Positions 34,726-46,500 of a stretch of 64,000 nt of DNA are shown here, piece after piece (position 1 is the first letter of the stretch; each line of letters opens with the position of its first letter). The notes below the pieces were generated by a model. It was not told the origin of the DNA. It saw only the letters and a program-made list of their open reading frames with translations, and did not search any database. This stretch comes from Motacilla alba alba (Eukaryota; Chordata; Aves; Passeriformes; Motacillidae), in the NCBI RefSeq assembly GCF_015832195.1, contig NW_024037374.1, positions 3,348,001-3,412,000 on the forward strand. The letters are read 5' to 3'. The position numbers and the translations under genes were made by a program.

Positions 34726-36230
34726 ACCTGTTCCCTTGAATTCATGGGGCCCACAGCATCACACTGGCCCCTTGTTTCCATGGGGCCCTGCAGTGTCACA
34801 ATGGTGGTGTCATATGGGATCCTTGGTTCCATGAGGCCCAGCTGTGTCGCACTGGTCTCATGTTTCCATGGGGCCCCACAGAGTCACAGTGGTGCCTCGC
34901 TTCCATGAGGTCTTGCAGCATCATGGGGGTCTCCTTAGTACCACAGTGTCCCAAGGGACTCTTGGTTCCATGGGGACTCACAATGTCAGAAGGGTCTCCT
35001 TGGTTCCATGAGGCCCTGCAGAGCTCCTTGATTCAATGGGGCCTCAAAGTGTCCTTATGACCTCCAGGATTCCATGAGGCCCTGCAATGTCACAATGGAC
35101 CTTTTTTTCCATGAGGTCCCATCCTGCTCCATGAACCCTTCGTTCCATGGGGCCCTGTAGTGTCATAATGGACTCCTTGGTTCCAGGATGCCACACAGTG
35201 AGACTACTGCCTCTTGGCCTGCTAACAGTCCTCAGTGTCACAATGGTTCCTTGCTTCTATAAGGCCTTGTAGTGTCACAATGGCCCCTTGATTTCACTGA
35301 GCCCCTCAGTGTCACTGTGGTCCCCTTGGCTCCACAGGGCTCTCAAGTGCCACAATGGCCCGTTGGTCTCACAAGGCCTCAAAGTGTAAAAATGGCCTCC
35401 ATGGTTCCATGAGGCCCTGCTGCGACACAACGGACCTTTGGTTCCATGATGCCCCAGAGTGACACAATGGTATCCTTGGTTCCATTGGACCCTTCATCCC
35501 ATGGAGACCCACAGTGTTCACTGTAGTGCCCTTGATTCCATGAGGCCCTGCCCTGCTATAATGGCCCCTTGATTCCAGTGGGTCCCAAAGTGTCTGAATA
35601 GTCCCCATTGTTCCCTGAGGCCCCACAAAGTCACTGTGGTCCCCTTGGTTCCACAGGGCCCCACAGTGACAATGGACTCTTGGTTCCATGCGGTTCCTCA
35701 GTCACAATGGTCTCCTTAGATCCACAGTGTCACAGTGGCCCCTTGGCTCCGTGTGGCCACGCCGTGTCACAGTGGCTCATGGTTCCATGAGGCCACACAG
35801 TTTAACAACAGACCCTTGGATCCACGAGGCCACACTGTGTCACAATGGACTTCTGGTTCCGTGAGCTTTCGTACTGCCCACAGCAGTCTCCTTGGTTCTG
35901 CAGTGTCACCATGGTCCCTTTGTTCCATGAGGTTCCATAGCAGAACATGGTTACCTTGGTTCCATGTGGTTCTGCAGTGCCACAATGGACCCATGGTTCC
36001 GCGAGGCCTTGCTGTGTCAGAGTGGCCCCTTGGTTCCAAGAGGTTTCTCAGTGTCACAATGGTCTCCTTGGATCCGCAGGATCACAATGGGCCATTGGTT
36101 CAATGTGGCCCCAATGTGCCACAATGGATTTTGGTTCCATGGGGTTCTGCTGTGTCACAATGGACCCTTTGTTCCATCAGTTTGCACAGTGTCACAGCTG
36201 ACTCCTTGGTTCTGTGAGGCCTCGCTGTCA
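34726..36230 (+). repeat. 39-bp minisatellite, block 2 (long array)
   Basis: About 1.5 kb of the same 36-39-base unit. Reading frames through it give repetitive peptide-like strings on both strands because the unit is close to a multiple of three; these are not genes. Confidence 0.88.
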
Positions 36231-36989
36231 CCAAATCTCCAAAATGCCAGAATAAGGATCCTTAACACTAATTTGCTCTTTAAGAGGGTCTCATTTATTC
36301 AGGCCTGAGGTCCAGTGAGGGATAACTCCTAACCTTATGTGGACATGTAATTCTACCAGTGTCACTAAATGTGTATTACAATTTACCCATTTCCATAGAA
36401 CCCTCCCCATGTTCCCAGATTCAGTCCTTGTTTTTTCTATCACTGCACCCTTGAGCCAGATGTCTTCTTCTGGCCTTCCAACGAACCTTGCTGGGAAAGC
36501 AGGCCCTGCATGCCTTGTTCCTGTGCTAAAAGCTCACAGGCATGGTAAAAATTGAATTAACCCTTTTGGTATCAAGGCCAAGGCTTTGTGTGGCCAGGCA
36601 GAGGCAGGCAGGAGGCAGAGCTGTCAGCAAAGGAAGGGGCCAGCCAGGTGGGGCAGCCGGGGCATAACGACAGCCTGCAGGGACAGAGGCGCAGGCCAGG
36701 GACACCGTGGGACAGCCTGGGCTGCACAGGGCACAGGGATGGGCAGCAGCTGCAAGGCCCTGACAGAGCCAACTTGGGCAGCACTTTGGCCCCGGCTGCT
36801 GGCCCTGGGCCTGAGGCCACGAGGGGACAAGTGACCCTTGCAGCCCTGGGGCCTCATTGCCTCCCCACATGGCAGTGCCCATCCCGGGAAGAGCCCTGAG
36901 CAAGGAGGGAGGGACAGGATCTGCCTTGCCAGGGGCTGGGGCTCAGGCCTTGGGCCTTTGCATTCCTGAAACACATCCAGGTTTGCTCA
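36231..36989. other. Unassigned interval before relic cassette D
   Basis: 36231-36560 is AT-richer, without clear ORFs, possibly an old LTR. 36560-36989 is GC-rich with short overlapping ORFs. No gene recognised. Confidence 0.35.
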
Positions 36990-38390
36990 GCACCAGAGAC
37001 ACCTTTCCCTTGCTTGTCCCCACCTGTCATCACTGCCTCCAGTGTTCTGCTCGACCAGGAACCTGGGGACACTTTCTCAGTCATGTCCCTCAGTGGAACC
37101 CATTAAAAATTAAAGAAAGTTTGGACTTTGAATCTGATTTTGAGTTCTTGAGAAATTTTTTGAGCACACTCTGAGGGACTGAGTCTGCTGGAAAGCCCCC
37201 CAGAGGGTCATTAAAATCCTTGTGCTGTGTCTGTGCTGCTGAGCTGGGCCGGGCTCCTGGCCCAGAGGCAGCTCCTGGCAAGGGCAGCGCTGCAGAGAGA
37301 CAGCTCTGGCCAGGAGCAGCTCCTGTGCACAGCCCAGCAGGGCTGGGGCACTGCCAGGGCAGCTCAGGGACACGAGCAGGGCACAGACAGAGCTCACAGG
37401 GGCTCAGCACTGCCAGGGGCTGTGGCATGTCCCAGAGGGGGCTGTGTCACAGCGGCACCTCTGTGGCTGTGTCATAGAGGCACAGAGCAGCTGTGATGTC
37501 AGCAAGGGGCTGTGTGACAGCGCAGAGTGGGCTGTGTGAGGTCACAGGTTGGGCTAAGACATCAAAGAGTTTTTTGTGTAAGGTCATCGAGCAGCTACAG
37601 CATCATAGAGGGGATTCTGTGACATCACAGAGCAGTCTGTGACATCATGGCATGGCTGTGTGGCAGCATAGAGCAGGCAGTGAGGTCAAAGTGTGTGCTG
37701 TGACATTACAGTCAGAGTGACAGTATGCCATCACAGAGAGGCTTTTGTGACATCACTGAGGGGGTTGTGACATCACAGAGCTGTCTGTGACATCATAGAG
37801 TAGGGTGTGAGGCCGTAGAGCAGAATCTGCCATCATAGAGGGGGGCTCTGTGACATCAGAGAGTGGGTTGTGACATCACTGGGTGGCCATGTAACATCAT
37901 AGAGCAGGCTGTGACAGTACAGAACAGACAGTGACATCACATGGTGACTTTTGGACATCACAGAGTCTTCTGTGACATCAAAGAGCAGCTGCATGACATT
38001 CCAGGGTGACATCCCAGAGTTGGCTCTGTGACATCCCAAGGGTGCTCTGTGACATCCCAGAGTGGGCTGTGACATCACAGGTAGACTTGTGACATCACAA
38101 AAGGGCTGTGTGGAATCCTAGAGAGCTGCGGCATCACAGGGGCTATGTGAGGTCACTGGGGAGGTCACTCTGCTCCAGCCCCCCTCACAGTTCCCCCCAG
38201 AGAAGTCCAATGCTCTTTGTTCACAGAGGGGTCCCCTGTCCCCCCAGTTCCCCCCGCCCCCCGCAGAGCAGCCTCCCCCAGAGGATGTTCCACGGGTTCG
38301 ACCCCAGAGCCTGACATGGGAACGGGGGGCTGAGGCCGTAGGGGGTGGGACAGGGGGACAGGGAGCCCCCCGTCTGTGTCCCTGTGTCCC
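36990..38390 (-). repeat. Relic cassette D without receptor
   Basis: 36990-37360 matches cassette B 22600-22960 in the same orientation (the block containing 'gtccccacctgtcatcactgcc' and the start of the exon-like ORF). 38150-38390 matches B about 30800-31000. Everything between, including the receptor, CR1 and LTR, is replaced by a TGACATCA array. Confidence 0.65.
37440..38150 (+). repeat. TGACATCA minisatellite array 2
   Basis: About 700 bases of degenerate 20-28-base units. I count roughly eleven clear TGACATCA cores, with variants such as TGACATTA and TGCCATCA between them. It lies inside relic cassette D. Confidence 0.85.
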
Positions 38391-38690
38391 CCAGGGCCAG
38401 AGCCTGGGCCAGGGCTCCTTCACCCTTTTATGAACGACGGCTTGAGAGCGCTGAAAAAATCCCCAGCAAGGGAGCAGCAAAAACCACATTTAATATTCAG
38501 CGACAGCACCACCAAGTTCCTTGGCAAGAGTCACTCTGCTCCTGACTGGACACTTCAGGCACAGCAAGGAAACAAAGCAACAACAAAACCCAACAAAATC
38601 CAGGCAATCAAACTGGAAATGAAGCAAGAACTGTCCCTGTGTGAGTGTATGACACAAGGACAGTGAGGGCAAGGATAAAAGGAATATGGT
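38391..38690. other. Unassigned, possibly LTR-derived
   Basis: On the minus strand a possible promoter-to-poly(A) stretch with AATATTAAA followed by TG-rich sequence; adjoins the AT-rich tandem repeat. It may be one end of an LTR but I could not place termini. Confidence 0.3.
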
Positions 38691-38960
38691 CTAAAAGCTT
38701 AACAGAGCTCAAATATAACAGGACTTAACTTATATCTTAACCTTGACTGATACCCTAAACTTTACAATATAGCAAAAGAACAGCACTTAACAGTGTTTAA
38801 CCTAACTTATAACCTATGACTTAGCAATTTAATAAAGGAATAACACTTCACAATATTTAACTTAGCTTATGACTTATATTAAACATAAGAACTTATGAAA
38901 AGAACAACTCTTAACAGCATTTAACTTTGCTTAGACCTTATGATTTAACCTCACTCACAG
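38691..38960 (+). repeat. AT-rich tandem repeat, about 62-bp unit
   Basis: About four degenerate units. Starts resembling 'ttaacagtgtttaacctaac' fall at about 38714, 38787, 38847 and 38911. Probably part of an LTR or other transposon. Confidence 0.65.
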
Positions 38961-39624
38961 GCCTGACTGACTCAGCTATCCAAGGCATTCAAGCCCCTCC
39001 AAGAGCAGCATTTCTGCCCCATTTGCCCAGCACAGGCACTCCTGTGTGCACACAGACACAAAGAGCCAGTGCAAGGCACCTGTGAGAAATTCCCCTGCCG
39101 GCAGGGAGATGCTCACTGGGGAGGCTTTGGCATCTCCCCAGGGGGCAAAGGGTTGAGCCTGGAGGAGTGGGGGGATCAGACCAGGCTCCGTCTTTGTTCG
39201 GGGATCCCCGAGTGCAGCAAACGGGAGAGTTCCCGGCTGGGAGAGGCCCCACTCCGAGGGAGTCGCTGGCCCAGGAGAGCTCCAAGGGGGCTCCTTTTGG
39301 AGCGCTGTTTGTAGGGCCCCAGGAGAGGGGCTTCAGTGCCAGCAATGGTTCATCCTGGCCGCACTTGGCATCAGCAGCATTCTTTGGCAGTGTGAGAACA
39401 GGGATGTTGTGCCACTGAGGGAACAAAACCAGTTCCCAGGGCTGCTCCTAAAGAAACCAGGAGCTGGCTGGGCAGCAGCAGGGCCTGGGGCAGACAGTGT
39501 TTGTGATGAGCTCCAGAGGAGCTAAGCCCAGGGGCTGCTGGCCAAGGCCGAGGCCCAAGGAGCATTTCTCAGCTGGCAGGGCGGCCTGAGAAGGGGAGGG
39601 GGGAATGCAGCAGCACAGGGCCCA
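38961..39624. other. Unassigned GC-rich interval
   Basis: Overlapping ORFs on both strands (for example 38989-39426 minus) with no domain. Possibly the internal end of a retroelement whose LTR lies to the left. No gene supported. Confidence 0.3.
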
Positions 39625-40505
39625 TGGAACCAAGGGACCATTGTGACACTGTGGGGCCCTGTGGGACCAAGGGAGCATTGTGACACTGTGGGGCCCTGTG
39701 AGACCAAGGGACCATTGTGACACTGTGGGGCCCTTTGGGACCAAGGGACCACTGTGACACTGTGGGGCCTCATGGAATCATGGAGTGCACTGTGATATTG
39801 CTGGGCCTTATGGAACCACAGGGACCATTGTGACACTTTGTGGTGTCATGGGACCACGGGGCCATTGTGACCCTGCGAGAACTCATGGAGCCAAAGGTCC
39901 ATTGTGACTCTGCAAGGCTTCATGGAACCATGGAGAGACCATTAAGACACTTCACAGCCTCATGGAACCCAGGAGATCATTGGGACACTGTGAGGCCTCA
40001 TGGAATCATGGAGACCATTGTGACCCTGGGGGTCCCCACTGAACCAAGAGCACCATTGTGATACTGTGGGGCCTGGTGAAACCAAGAAGACTTTGTGACA
40101 CTGCAGGGCTGCATGGAACCAAAGGTCCATTGTGACATTCCAGGGTCTCGTGTCATCAGGGGTCCATTGGGACACCAGGGAACCAATGGAGACCATTGTG
40201 ACACTACAGGGCTTCGTGGAAACAAAGCTCCAGGGTAACACTGCTGTAATCAGTGGTTCATTGTAACCCTGTGGAGCCAAAGGAGACCATTGTGACACTA
40301 CAAACCCCCAGGGTTCAAAGATCCATTGTGACACTGCAAGGCCCCATGGAATCATTGGGACCATTGTGACACTGTGGGGCCTTATGAAACCTAGAGGCCA
40401 CTGTGACATTTTGAGACCCCATTGAACCAAGGGTCCATAGTAACACTGCAAGTCTTCTTGTAATCAAAGGGCCATTGTGACACTTCAGGGCCCCATAAAA
40501 CCAAG
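39625..40505 (-). repeat. 39-bp minisatellite, block 3 (inverted)
   Basis: Same unit as blocks 1 and 2 but inverted, reading 'ggaaccaagg.accattgtga' followed by 'cactgtggggcc' on the plus strand. About 22 units. Confidence 0.87.
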
Positions 40506-41165
40506 GGCACACAGAACAGGTCTGGCTGGTTTGGCCTCCCCTGGAATGCCTGACTGGTCCAGCTGACCTTGCCATGTTGAGGCTCTCTTCTCATCTGCTG
40601 CTGAAATTCTGGGGCTCCATGCTTTCCTTCCTGTGAAAAAGAACTCTTCTTCTCCTCCAGGCACCCACGGTCAGAATTGTGATTTCACCTCCCAATTTCT
40701 TTACATGCAAGGATTGTTCCACAAGGAATATTGCCAGGACATGTCTGGCTGGCAGTGGTTTCACAAGGGTCATTTCCCATCTGTCTCCAAAACATTGGGG
40801 AAGGCTCTGTGCTTTCCTTCGTATGGGAAAGAACTGTCCTCCTTCTCCATGTGCCCATGGGTGAGATTGGGATTCCACCTCCAAAATCCCTATATTGAAA
40901 GACTGCTCCCAGACAAAATCTGCCATTGCTGACAAGTCTGGCTGGCCTAGGCCCAGTGAGGCTCTCACCTGCCTTCCAAACACTGGGGCTCTCTGCTTTC
41001 CTGCCTATGGAAAAGAACTGTCCTGCTCAGCCAGGTGCCCATGGCCACAATTGGGGTTCCACCTCCAACATTGCCTACTGTGAGAGACTGGAGGAGATTG
41101 CTGGATCAAAATATTTTGTGTGTGGGGGAGGAAGGGGCAGGTCCAGCTTTGCCCTGCCCTGGAAG
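40506..41165 (-). repeat. About 188-bp satellite, block 3 (inverted)
   Basis: About three and a half inverted units adjoining the inverted 39-bp array, mirroring the order seen at 33390-36230. The last unit ('cacaattggggttccacctc') continues into sequence also found at 44225-44350. Confidence 0.75.
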
Positions 41166-41189
41166 CCCCAGTGTTATGTTTGTCCAATT

Positions 41190-41960
41190 ATCCAATAACA
41201 AATGAAAACCAAAAAGAATTAATTGTAGCAGCAATTTTAATGAAGTAGTTTAGAATATATAAAATTTAATACACTCAAAATATTGACAATAGATTTCGGT
41301 TAAAATGAGGTATAATCTGATTCTGATAATAATGCATAAGTAAGAAAATTACCGTGGGGTACGGAGTGCAAGGGCTTTGAGCCCCTGCCACCTCACGTAC
41401 AAGGTCATCAAGTTACAATTCCCCTTTTTATGCTGTGTGCCATCACCATCTCCTCCCATTTTCGATTTGTCACATTCGTATTTCCACCCTCATCATCCTC
41501 TTCATACCACATGTGCCACCATTCCTTTTAAGTGCGCGCAGCACTCTTTGGGGGTCATCTGAGGAAGGCTTCTCCTCTTCCTCAGGTGTCCTTTATTTCA
41601 CCTTTGGATTACACATGCGCACCAAGCTGGTGTCGTATGAGCCAAAACTAACATTATATGAGCCAATGCCATGTTCTAACATTAAAGCAAGAAATCTCAT
41701 AAAATTAACATGTTCCTGATTTCCACCCAAGTTTTCCCTCTCTTTCAGATAAATTTAGTAAGAGTTATCTCTTACTCCTTCTTGCCATGAACATCTGCAG
41801 GGGAAAGGGGGGGAGCGGACCCCTCGCCTCTCTTCTTCCTGCAATTTCACTTTTTAACCATTTTGTTATTGCCAAATAATAATTACTGTATCAATGTTGA
41901 TTATTGTTTCAATTTTGTCAGGACGAATCACACCTATTAATCACAATTAGATATTAGGAA
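41190..41960 (-). mobile_element. LTR-like element, minus strand
   Basis: AT-rich ends flank a promoter-like stretch with CATAAAAAGGGG (TATA-type, about 41427-41438) on the minus strand. No ORFs. Composition and layout suggest an LTR but termini and target duplication are not defined. Confidence 0.35.
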
Positions 41961-42158
41961 AAAGCTTTTACTGAAAAAGTGATAAAGTGCTGGAATTGTC
42001 TGCCCTGGGAGGTGGGGGAGTCACCATCCCTGGATGTGTTCACAAAAAGACTGGATATAGTACTGAGTGCCATGGTCTAGTTGAGATGGCGTTAGGGCAT
42101 GCGTTAGACTTGATGATCTTAAAAGTCTCTTCCAACCTTGTGATTCTGTGATTCTGTG
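41961..42158 (+). mobile_element. CR1 3' end fragment
   Basis: About 200 bases ending in the typical CR1 terminus: GACTTGATGATCTTAAAAG, TCTTCCAACC and a (TGTGATTC)-type tail (42139-42158). Preceding sequence corresponds to the ORF2 C-terminus (GNCLPWEVGESPSL). It runs directly into TGACATCA array 3. Confidence 0.85.
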
Positions 42159-42690
42159 CTTGCGGGACATCACAGACCAGGTTGTGACACCACACAGTAG
42201 GCTATGACATCGCTGGTTTACTATGTGACATCACAGAGCAGGCTGTGACATCACAGTGTAGGAGTATGACATGACAGAGCAAGCTGTGAGGTCACAGAGT
42301 GTGCTGTGACATTATAGGGTGGCTGTGTTACATCACGGAAGGTGTTGTGACATTGCAGGGTGGTTCTGTGAGCCCACAGAGGTGCTGTTTGACATGCTAA
42401 TTGAGTTTTGACATCAGGATGTGACATCACAGAGCAGGCTATGACATTCATTGGCTGGTTGTGTGACATCATAGAACAGGTTTGTGATGTCACAAAGTGG
42501 GCTGTGACATCACAGGATGGCTGTGTGACATCACAGAACAGGCTGTGAGGCCACAGAGAAGACTCTGCCATCATAGATAAGGGCTCTGTGCCATCACAGA
42601 GAAGCTGTGTGATGCCACAGAGAAGGCTGAGACATGACAGAGTGGGTTGTGACATCACAGAGCTGCCTGTGAAATCCCAGAGTGTGGGAG
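42159..42690 (+). repeat. TGACATCA minisatellite array 3
   Basis: Degenerate 20-28-base units with about nine clear TGACATCA cores, starting immediately after a CR1 3' tail. Confidence 0.85.
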
Positions 42691-43079
42691 GACAGATTGT
42701 AAGGAGAACAGAGAGAGTGCTGAAGGCTATCTTGCTCCTGATAAATTGCAGCTGGACTAATTCCCAAAGAGTGGGAAAAGCCTTGCCCTTAATAGGATGT
42801 GTTTTACAAAGAGTGGGTTTATAATGGAGTGGGTTGGCTGGCCGAGAATCAACTGCAGTCTGCAGGCTGTGCTGTGGGGAAAAAGAGCTGAGCAGTTGTG
42901 TGAGGGGCAGAAAAGGGAAGATGTCGTGTGAGGGGGAGACAGGCTCATGTGGTTGTGCAAGGGGCAGGAAAGAGTTAGCTGGTGCCACAGAAGGAAGAGA
43001 GAAGGAGTCAGAAGGCTGCATGGAGTTGCCTGAGGGTAGTCTACAGACAGAAAGGTAGGAGAGTTTTTAGATCATAAGG
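42691..43079 (+). mobile_element. LTR-like sequence
   Basis: A/G-rich stretch with a TATA-like TTTATAATGG at about 42817 and no ORF. Base composition resembles other avian LTRs. Tentative. Confidence 0.3.
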
Positions 43080-43560
43080 GGCTGGCGCTTGGGTCATGAC
43101 CCAAAGTCACACATGGGGGAAGGACCCAGGAAGACCAAGGGTATTTAAAGCTGACCACGAGGCAAGCACACGTCTTGACCCTACCTCATCTTGGAATTTC
43201 TATGTGAACACTGCTGGAATCCAGGAGTTGGCAGCTGTGTGTGTGCCTCTCTGTATCTTTTTTTGTCTTTCTCTCTTTCTGTGTCTTCTTCTAATTCCCT
43301 TCTCTTGAAAATTTTGAGTGACTTAAAATTAAACAGGCTTAGAGTTTGCAATGATGAATGGGCCAAGTTAATGCTTGGAGAAGCGTTCTTTATTGATTGA
43401 ATGTCATTTAAACCTTGTCCTAAATTTTCTCTGATTTTCTAAAGCTTCCATTAAAGTCTGTTTTGAACAGCTGAGAATCTCCTGTTGTCATTTCTCCAGT
43501 GAGTCCAACTCAGAGTGCAAAAATCATTGCAATTCCTTTGAAATGTCTCATTGAGAGAGT
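43080..43560 (+). repeat. Direct duplicate, left copy (uninterrupted)
   Basis: Contains 'ggaagacca' followed by 'agggtatt', then 'aacaggcttagagttt', 'ttgattgaatgtcattt' and 'gagtccaactcagag'. The right copy is 44510-44813 plus 46306-46500 and is split by a 1.49-kb insertion. This copy gives the empty site. Confidence 0.8.
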
Positions 43561-43741
43561 CTTTTAGTGGATGGGGTGTTGGAACCCAGGGCACAGGGAA
43601 TATTTCTCTGCCTGCTCTGAGGCATTCTGACCCCCAGGGAAGCACTGCTTTTAACCTTTGCCCATGGAGAGAGCTTCCAGGACTTTGGGATGGATTGGAG
43701 TCTACAAGTGTGTGAAATAGATAACACAGAATAGTGCAGTT

Positions 43742-44160
43742 TGTCACAGGGTAAGAAATTTAGAATTTTGGGATTTTAGAGTGGAGATAGATAGGAGATA
43801 AGATGGAGGATCTGGGGTGTTGTCTGAGCTGCTTCTTCTTCTTCATCTACTCCATTTTCTGCAGTGTTGGTGGCACAGGGTGATTGGTTATGGGAACCCC
43901 AGAGAGCAGAGGTTATGTGGACAGACAAATAATTAGTTATTGGTAGAAGGATAGAAATGAAGTGCATTTTCAGAGCTAATTGGAGAAAACGGCTTTAAAA
44001 GACCTTGAAACTGTACATCTTGTGATCATTTTTGCTGTACTTTCTTGTGTGCTAAGTCTGGTGCAGATGGCGTGCCAAACTTCTGATAAGATAACAATAA
44101 ACAGCAACCTGGAGACCAAAAAAAGTCTCGTGCGTCTGTCAGTCCTGGCACAGAACTGCT
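43742..44160 (+). mobile_element. LTR-like element
   Basis: Begins TGTCACAGG, has TTTAAAAG (promoter-like, about 43992) and AATAAACAGC (poly(A) signal, about 44096-44101), and ends near GTCCTGGCACA. The spacing of promoter and poly(A) signal fits a short ERVL-type solo LTR. No target duplication found. Confidence 0.5.
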
Positions 44161-44189
44161 AAAAGAAGTTTCCCACCCCTCAGGAGAGC

Positions 44190-44813
44190 CTCGGGGGCCT
44201 AACAAGAGGCCAGCATACTTGTCCAGGTTCCCATGGCCAAAAAAACTAGGATTCCACTTCCAACATTGCCTGTTGTGACAGACTGGAGGAGATTGTTGGC
44301 TGGAAACATTTTATGTGTGGGGGAGGAAGGGGCAGGTCCAGCCTTGCCCTGCCCTGGAAGCCCAGCACTGCCCTGCCCTGGAAGCCCAGTCCCCCCAGAG
44401 CCTCTATCCCAGCCCAGCAGTGGCTGCCAGGCCCTGGCACAGCACAGGCAATGCTCCACAGCCACCTCTGCAGCCCCCAGCCCAGCTCCTGAGGGACCAA
44501 ATGAGCCCAAGCCCCACCTGGGGGAAGGGCCCAGGAAGACCAAGGGGTATTGAAGGCTGAGCACAAGGCAAGCACACATCTTGACCCTACCTCCTCTTGG
44601 AATTTCCATCTGAACACCTCTGGAATCCAGGAGTTGGTAGCTGTGTGTGTGCTTCTCTGTATCTTTTTTGTCTTTCACTCTTTCTGTGTCTTCTTCTTCT
44701 GTTTCTGTGCTCCTGCAAATTTGGATTAACATTAAATTGAACAGGCTTAGAGTTTATGAAGTTGAATGGGCCAAGTCAATGTTTTGAGAAGTGTTTTCTG
44801 TTGATTGAATGTC
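44190..44813 (+). repeat. Direct duplicate, right copy, 5' part
   Basis: 44225-44350 repeats about 41030-41165, and 44510-44813 repeats 43100-43405. The copy is broken at ATGTC (44809-44813) by an insertion and resumes at 46306. Confidence 0.8.
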
Positions 44814-46305
44814 TGTCGTAGTTTGACATTAAAGGAATTTTAAAAAGTAATACAAAACTTTTTGTGTAACTGACAATCTGTTAAACCACAAAGATGCTGA
44901 ACACACCTCTCTGAAACACAGATGTTAAAGATGAAAAACCCAGGGACCTCCTCTTTCTTCTCCAGTCAACAAAGAAGTAGCGGCCCCAGCCCCCATCTCA
45001 AACAAACCAAACCAAACCAAACCAAGCAACCCTGCCTTGGCCTGAGCCCCTTCCCCCCTCCCCCCTCCCCAGGCTGCCCCCTCCCATCGGTCCCATTCTA
45101 ACCAAACCAAACCCCAACAACTACCAAACAGGAAAACAAAAGAGGCTACAAAACCCCAACCAGAACAAAGCTAGCCACAGCTATTAAAATCTTACCATCA
45201 AGCCCCCTCCCCCCACACAACTCAAACCAAAAACCCCTACAACCCACCCAAAATAATACTACAACTAAAAAATTAAACACAAAAAACCCCCAGCCAGAAT
45301 ATCAATCCTAACACAACCCAACCACAACTTCCACCACAACTTACTGGTGGTTCCCTTTCAATATTTAAATACTCCCTTGAGTAAAAGAAAAACAATACAT
45401 GAGTACATGAGCATATACAAAAACCATAGAAAACCATCAAAGTCAGTAAAGAAGAAATTAAATCCCAATTAAAAAAGAAGAAAAAATACCTTACTCTTAA
45501 AACTAAAATCCTCCTATAAACTATAAAGAAAAACTCTTTTTCTTTATAACACATAAAACTATAAAAAATAAAAACATTCAAATTAGTATCAAACTAAAAC
45601 CTCCATAATGAAATAAACAAATGTTAAAATAACTGAAATTTCATCAAAAGTTTAATCAGGAAAAAAAGTAATCCACTACCCTCAAGAGAGGATCTCTACT
45701 CCCAGAGATAAAATTAATTTAAAAAATCTATAATGAAAACTTTTCCCTTTAAACAACTCATCTTTAAAACAATGCCCCATAAGTTGTCATGGCCCATGAA
45801 CAAGCTGTATAAAAGCTTCTAGCAATAAAAAGAACTTCACAATAACAAAGCTCCCCAGACAACTGTTATCCATGACAAAATTAGGAACCAAAGAAATATT
45901 TTTTTTCCTCTTGTATAAAAATGTCCATAACCTTAACAAGAAAGATTTCTCTCCCTAAGTAAAGTAAAAAAAGACTATTCTAGAAATAGTGAATTAACTA
46001 GAAATTTTAGGTTTAGTTTTTTTACAGGGTCAGTAAAAAAACCAAAAAAAATTGTAAAAGAAAAAAGTGTCCTAAAGAGTTCATTTTAATTCTTGCTACC
46101 TTTTTTTCATTTCTTTATTTTTAATAAAATTTTTTTCTACCCTTTTAAAATTTTAAGCCTACTTTGCCTTTCTTAAAATCTGATCTCACAACAAAATAAA
46201 TACATGAATAATTACTGACACTATAACCCACCACACGCATCAATACACTATTTAAGAAATCTCAAAAATAGAACAATCTTAATTTAACAAACCAAAACCA
46301 CTACA
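44814..46305 (-). mobile_element. LTR-type insertion with 5-bp target duplication
   Basis: 1492 bases from TGTCGTAG to CCACTACA, flanked on both sides by ATGTC (44809-44813 and 46306-46310). The related sequence at 43395-43410 has a single ATGTC and no insertion. On the minus strand it begins TGTAGTGG and ends CTACGACA, with TG...CA ends as in LTRs. It is extremely AT-rich in its left (minus-strand 5') half, has CCAAA pentamer runs (about 45003-45023) and no convincing ORF. The 5-bp duplication fits an ERVL-like integrase. It is a long solo LTR or a non-autonomous element. Confidence 0.75.
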
Positions 46306-46500
46306 ATGTCATATTAAACCTTTTGCCAAAGTTTCTCTGATTTTCCAAAGTTCCCAGTAAAGGCTGTTTGGTTGTTTGGAGCTCCTGAGAATCTCTTGAT
46401 GGTATTTCTCCAGGGAGTCCAACTCAGAGAACACAAACAATTGTAATTCCTTTTAAATGTCTCCTTGAGAGAATTGTTTGGGGGATGGTAGTAGGGGCTT
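46306..46500 (+). repeat. Direct duplicate, right copy, 3' part
   Basis: Continuation of the copy broken at 44813, matching 43405-43560 ('ttctctgatttt', 'gagtccaactcagag'). Confidence 0.8.

Noticed and set aside
35735..36217. 160-codon ORF with repetitive peptide
   Set aside because: Falls wholly inside the 39-bp minisatellite; the period near a multiple of three keeps frames open on both strands.
37440..38150. Repeat array resembling a CRISPR
   Set aside because: Units are degenerate with no uniform repeat-spacer pattern, and the genome is a vertebrate.
45273..45581. 102-codon hydrophobic ORF
   Set aside because: Lies in the AT-rich part of the LTR-type insertion; phenylalanine and isoleucine richness follows from T-runs.
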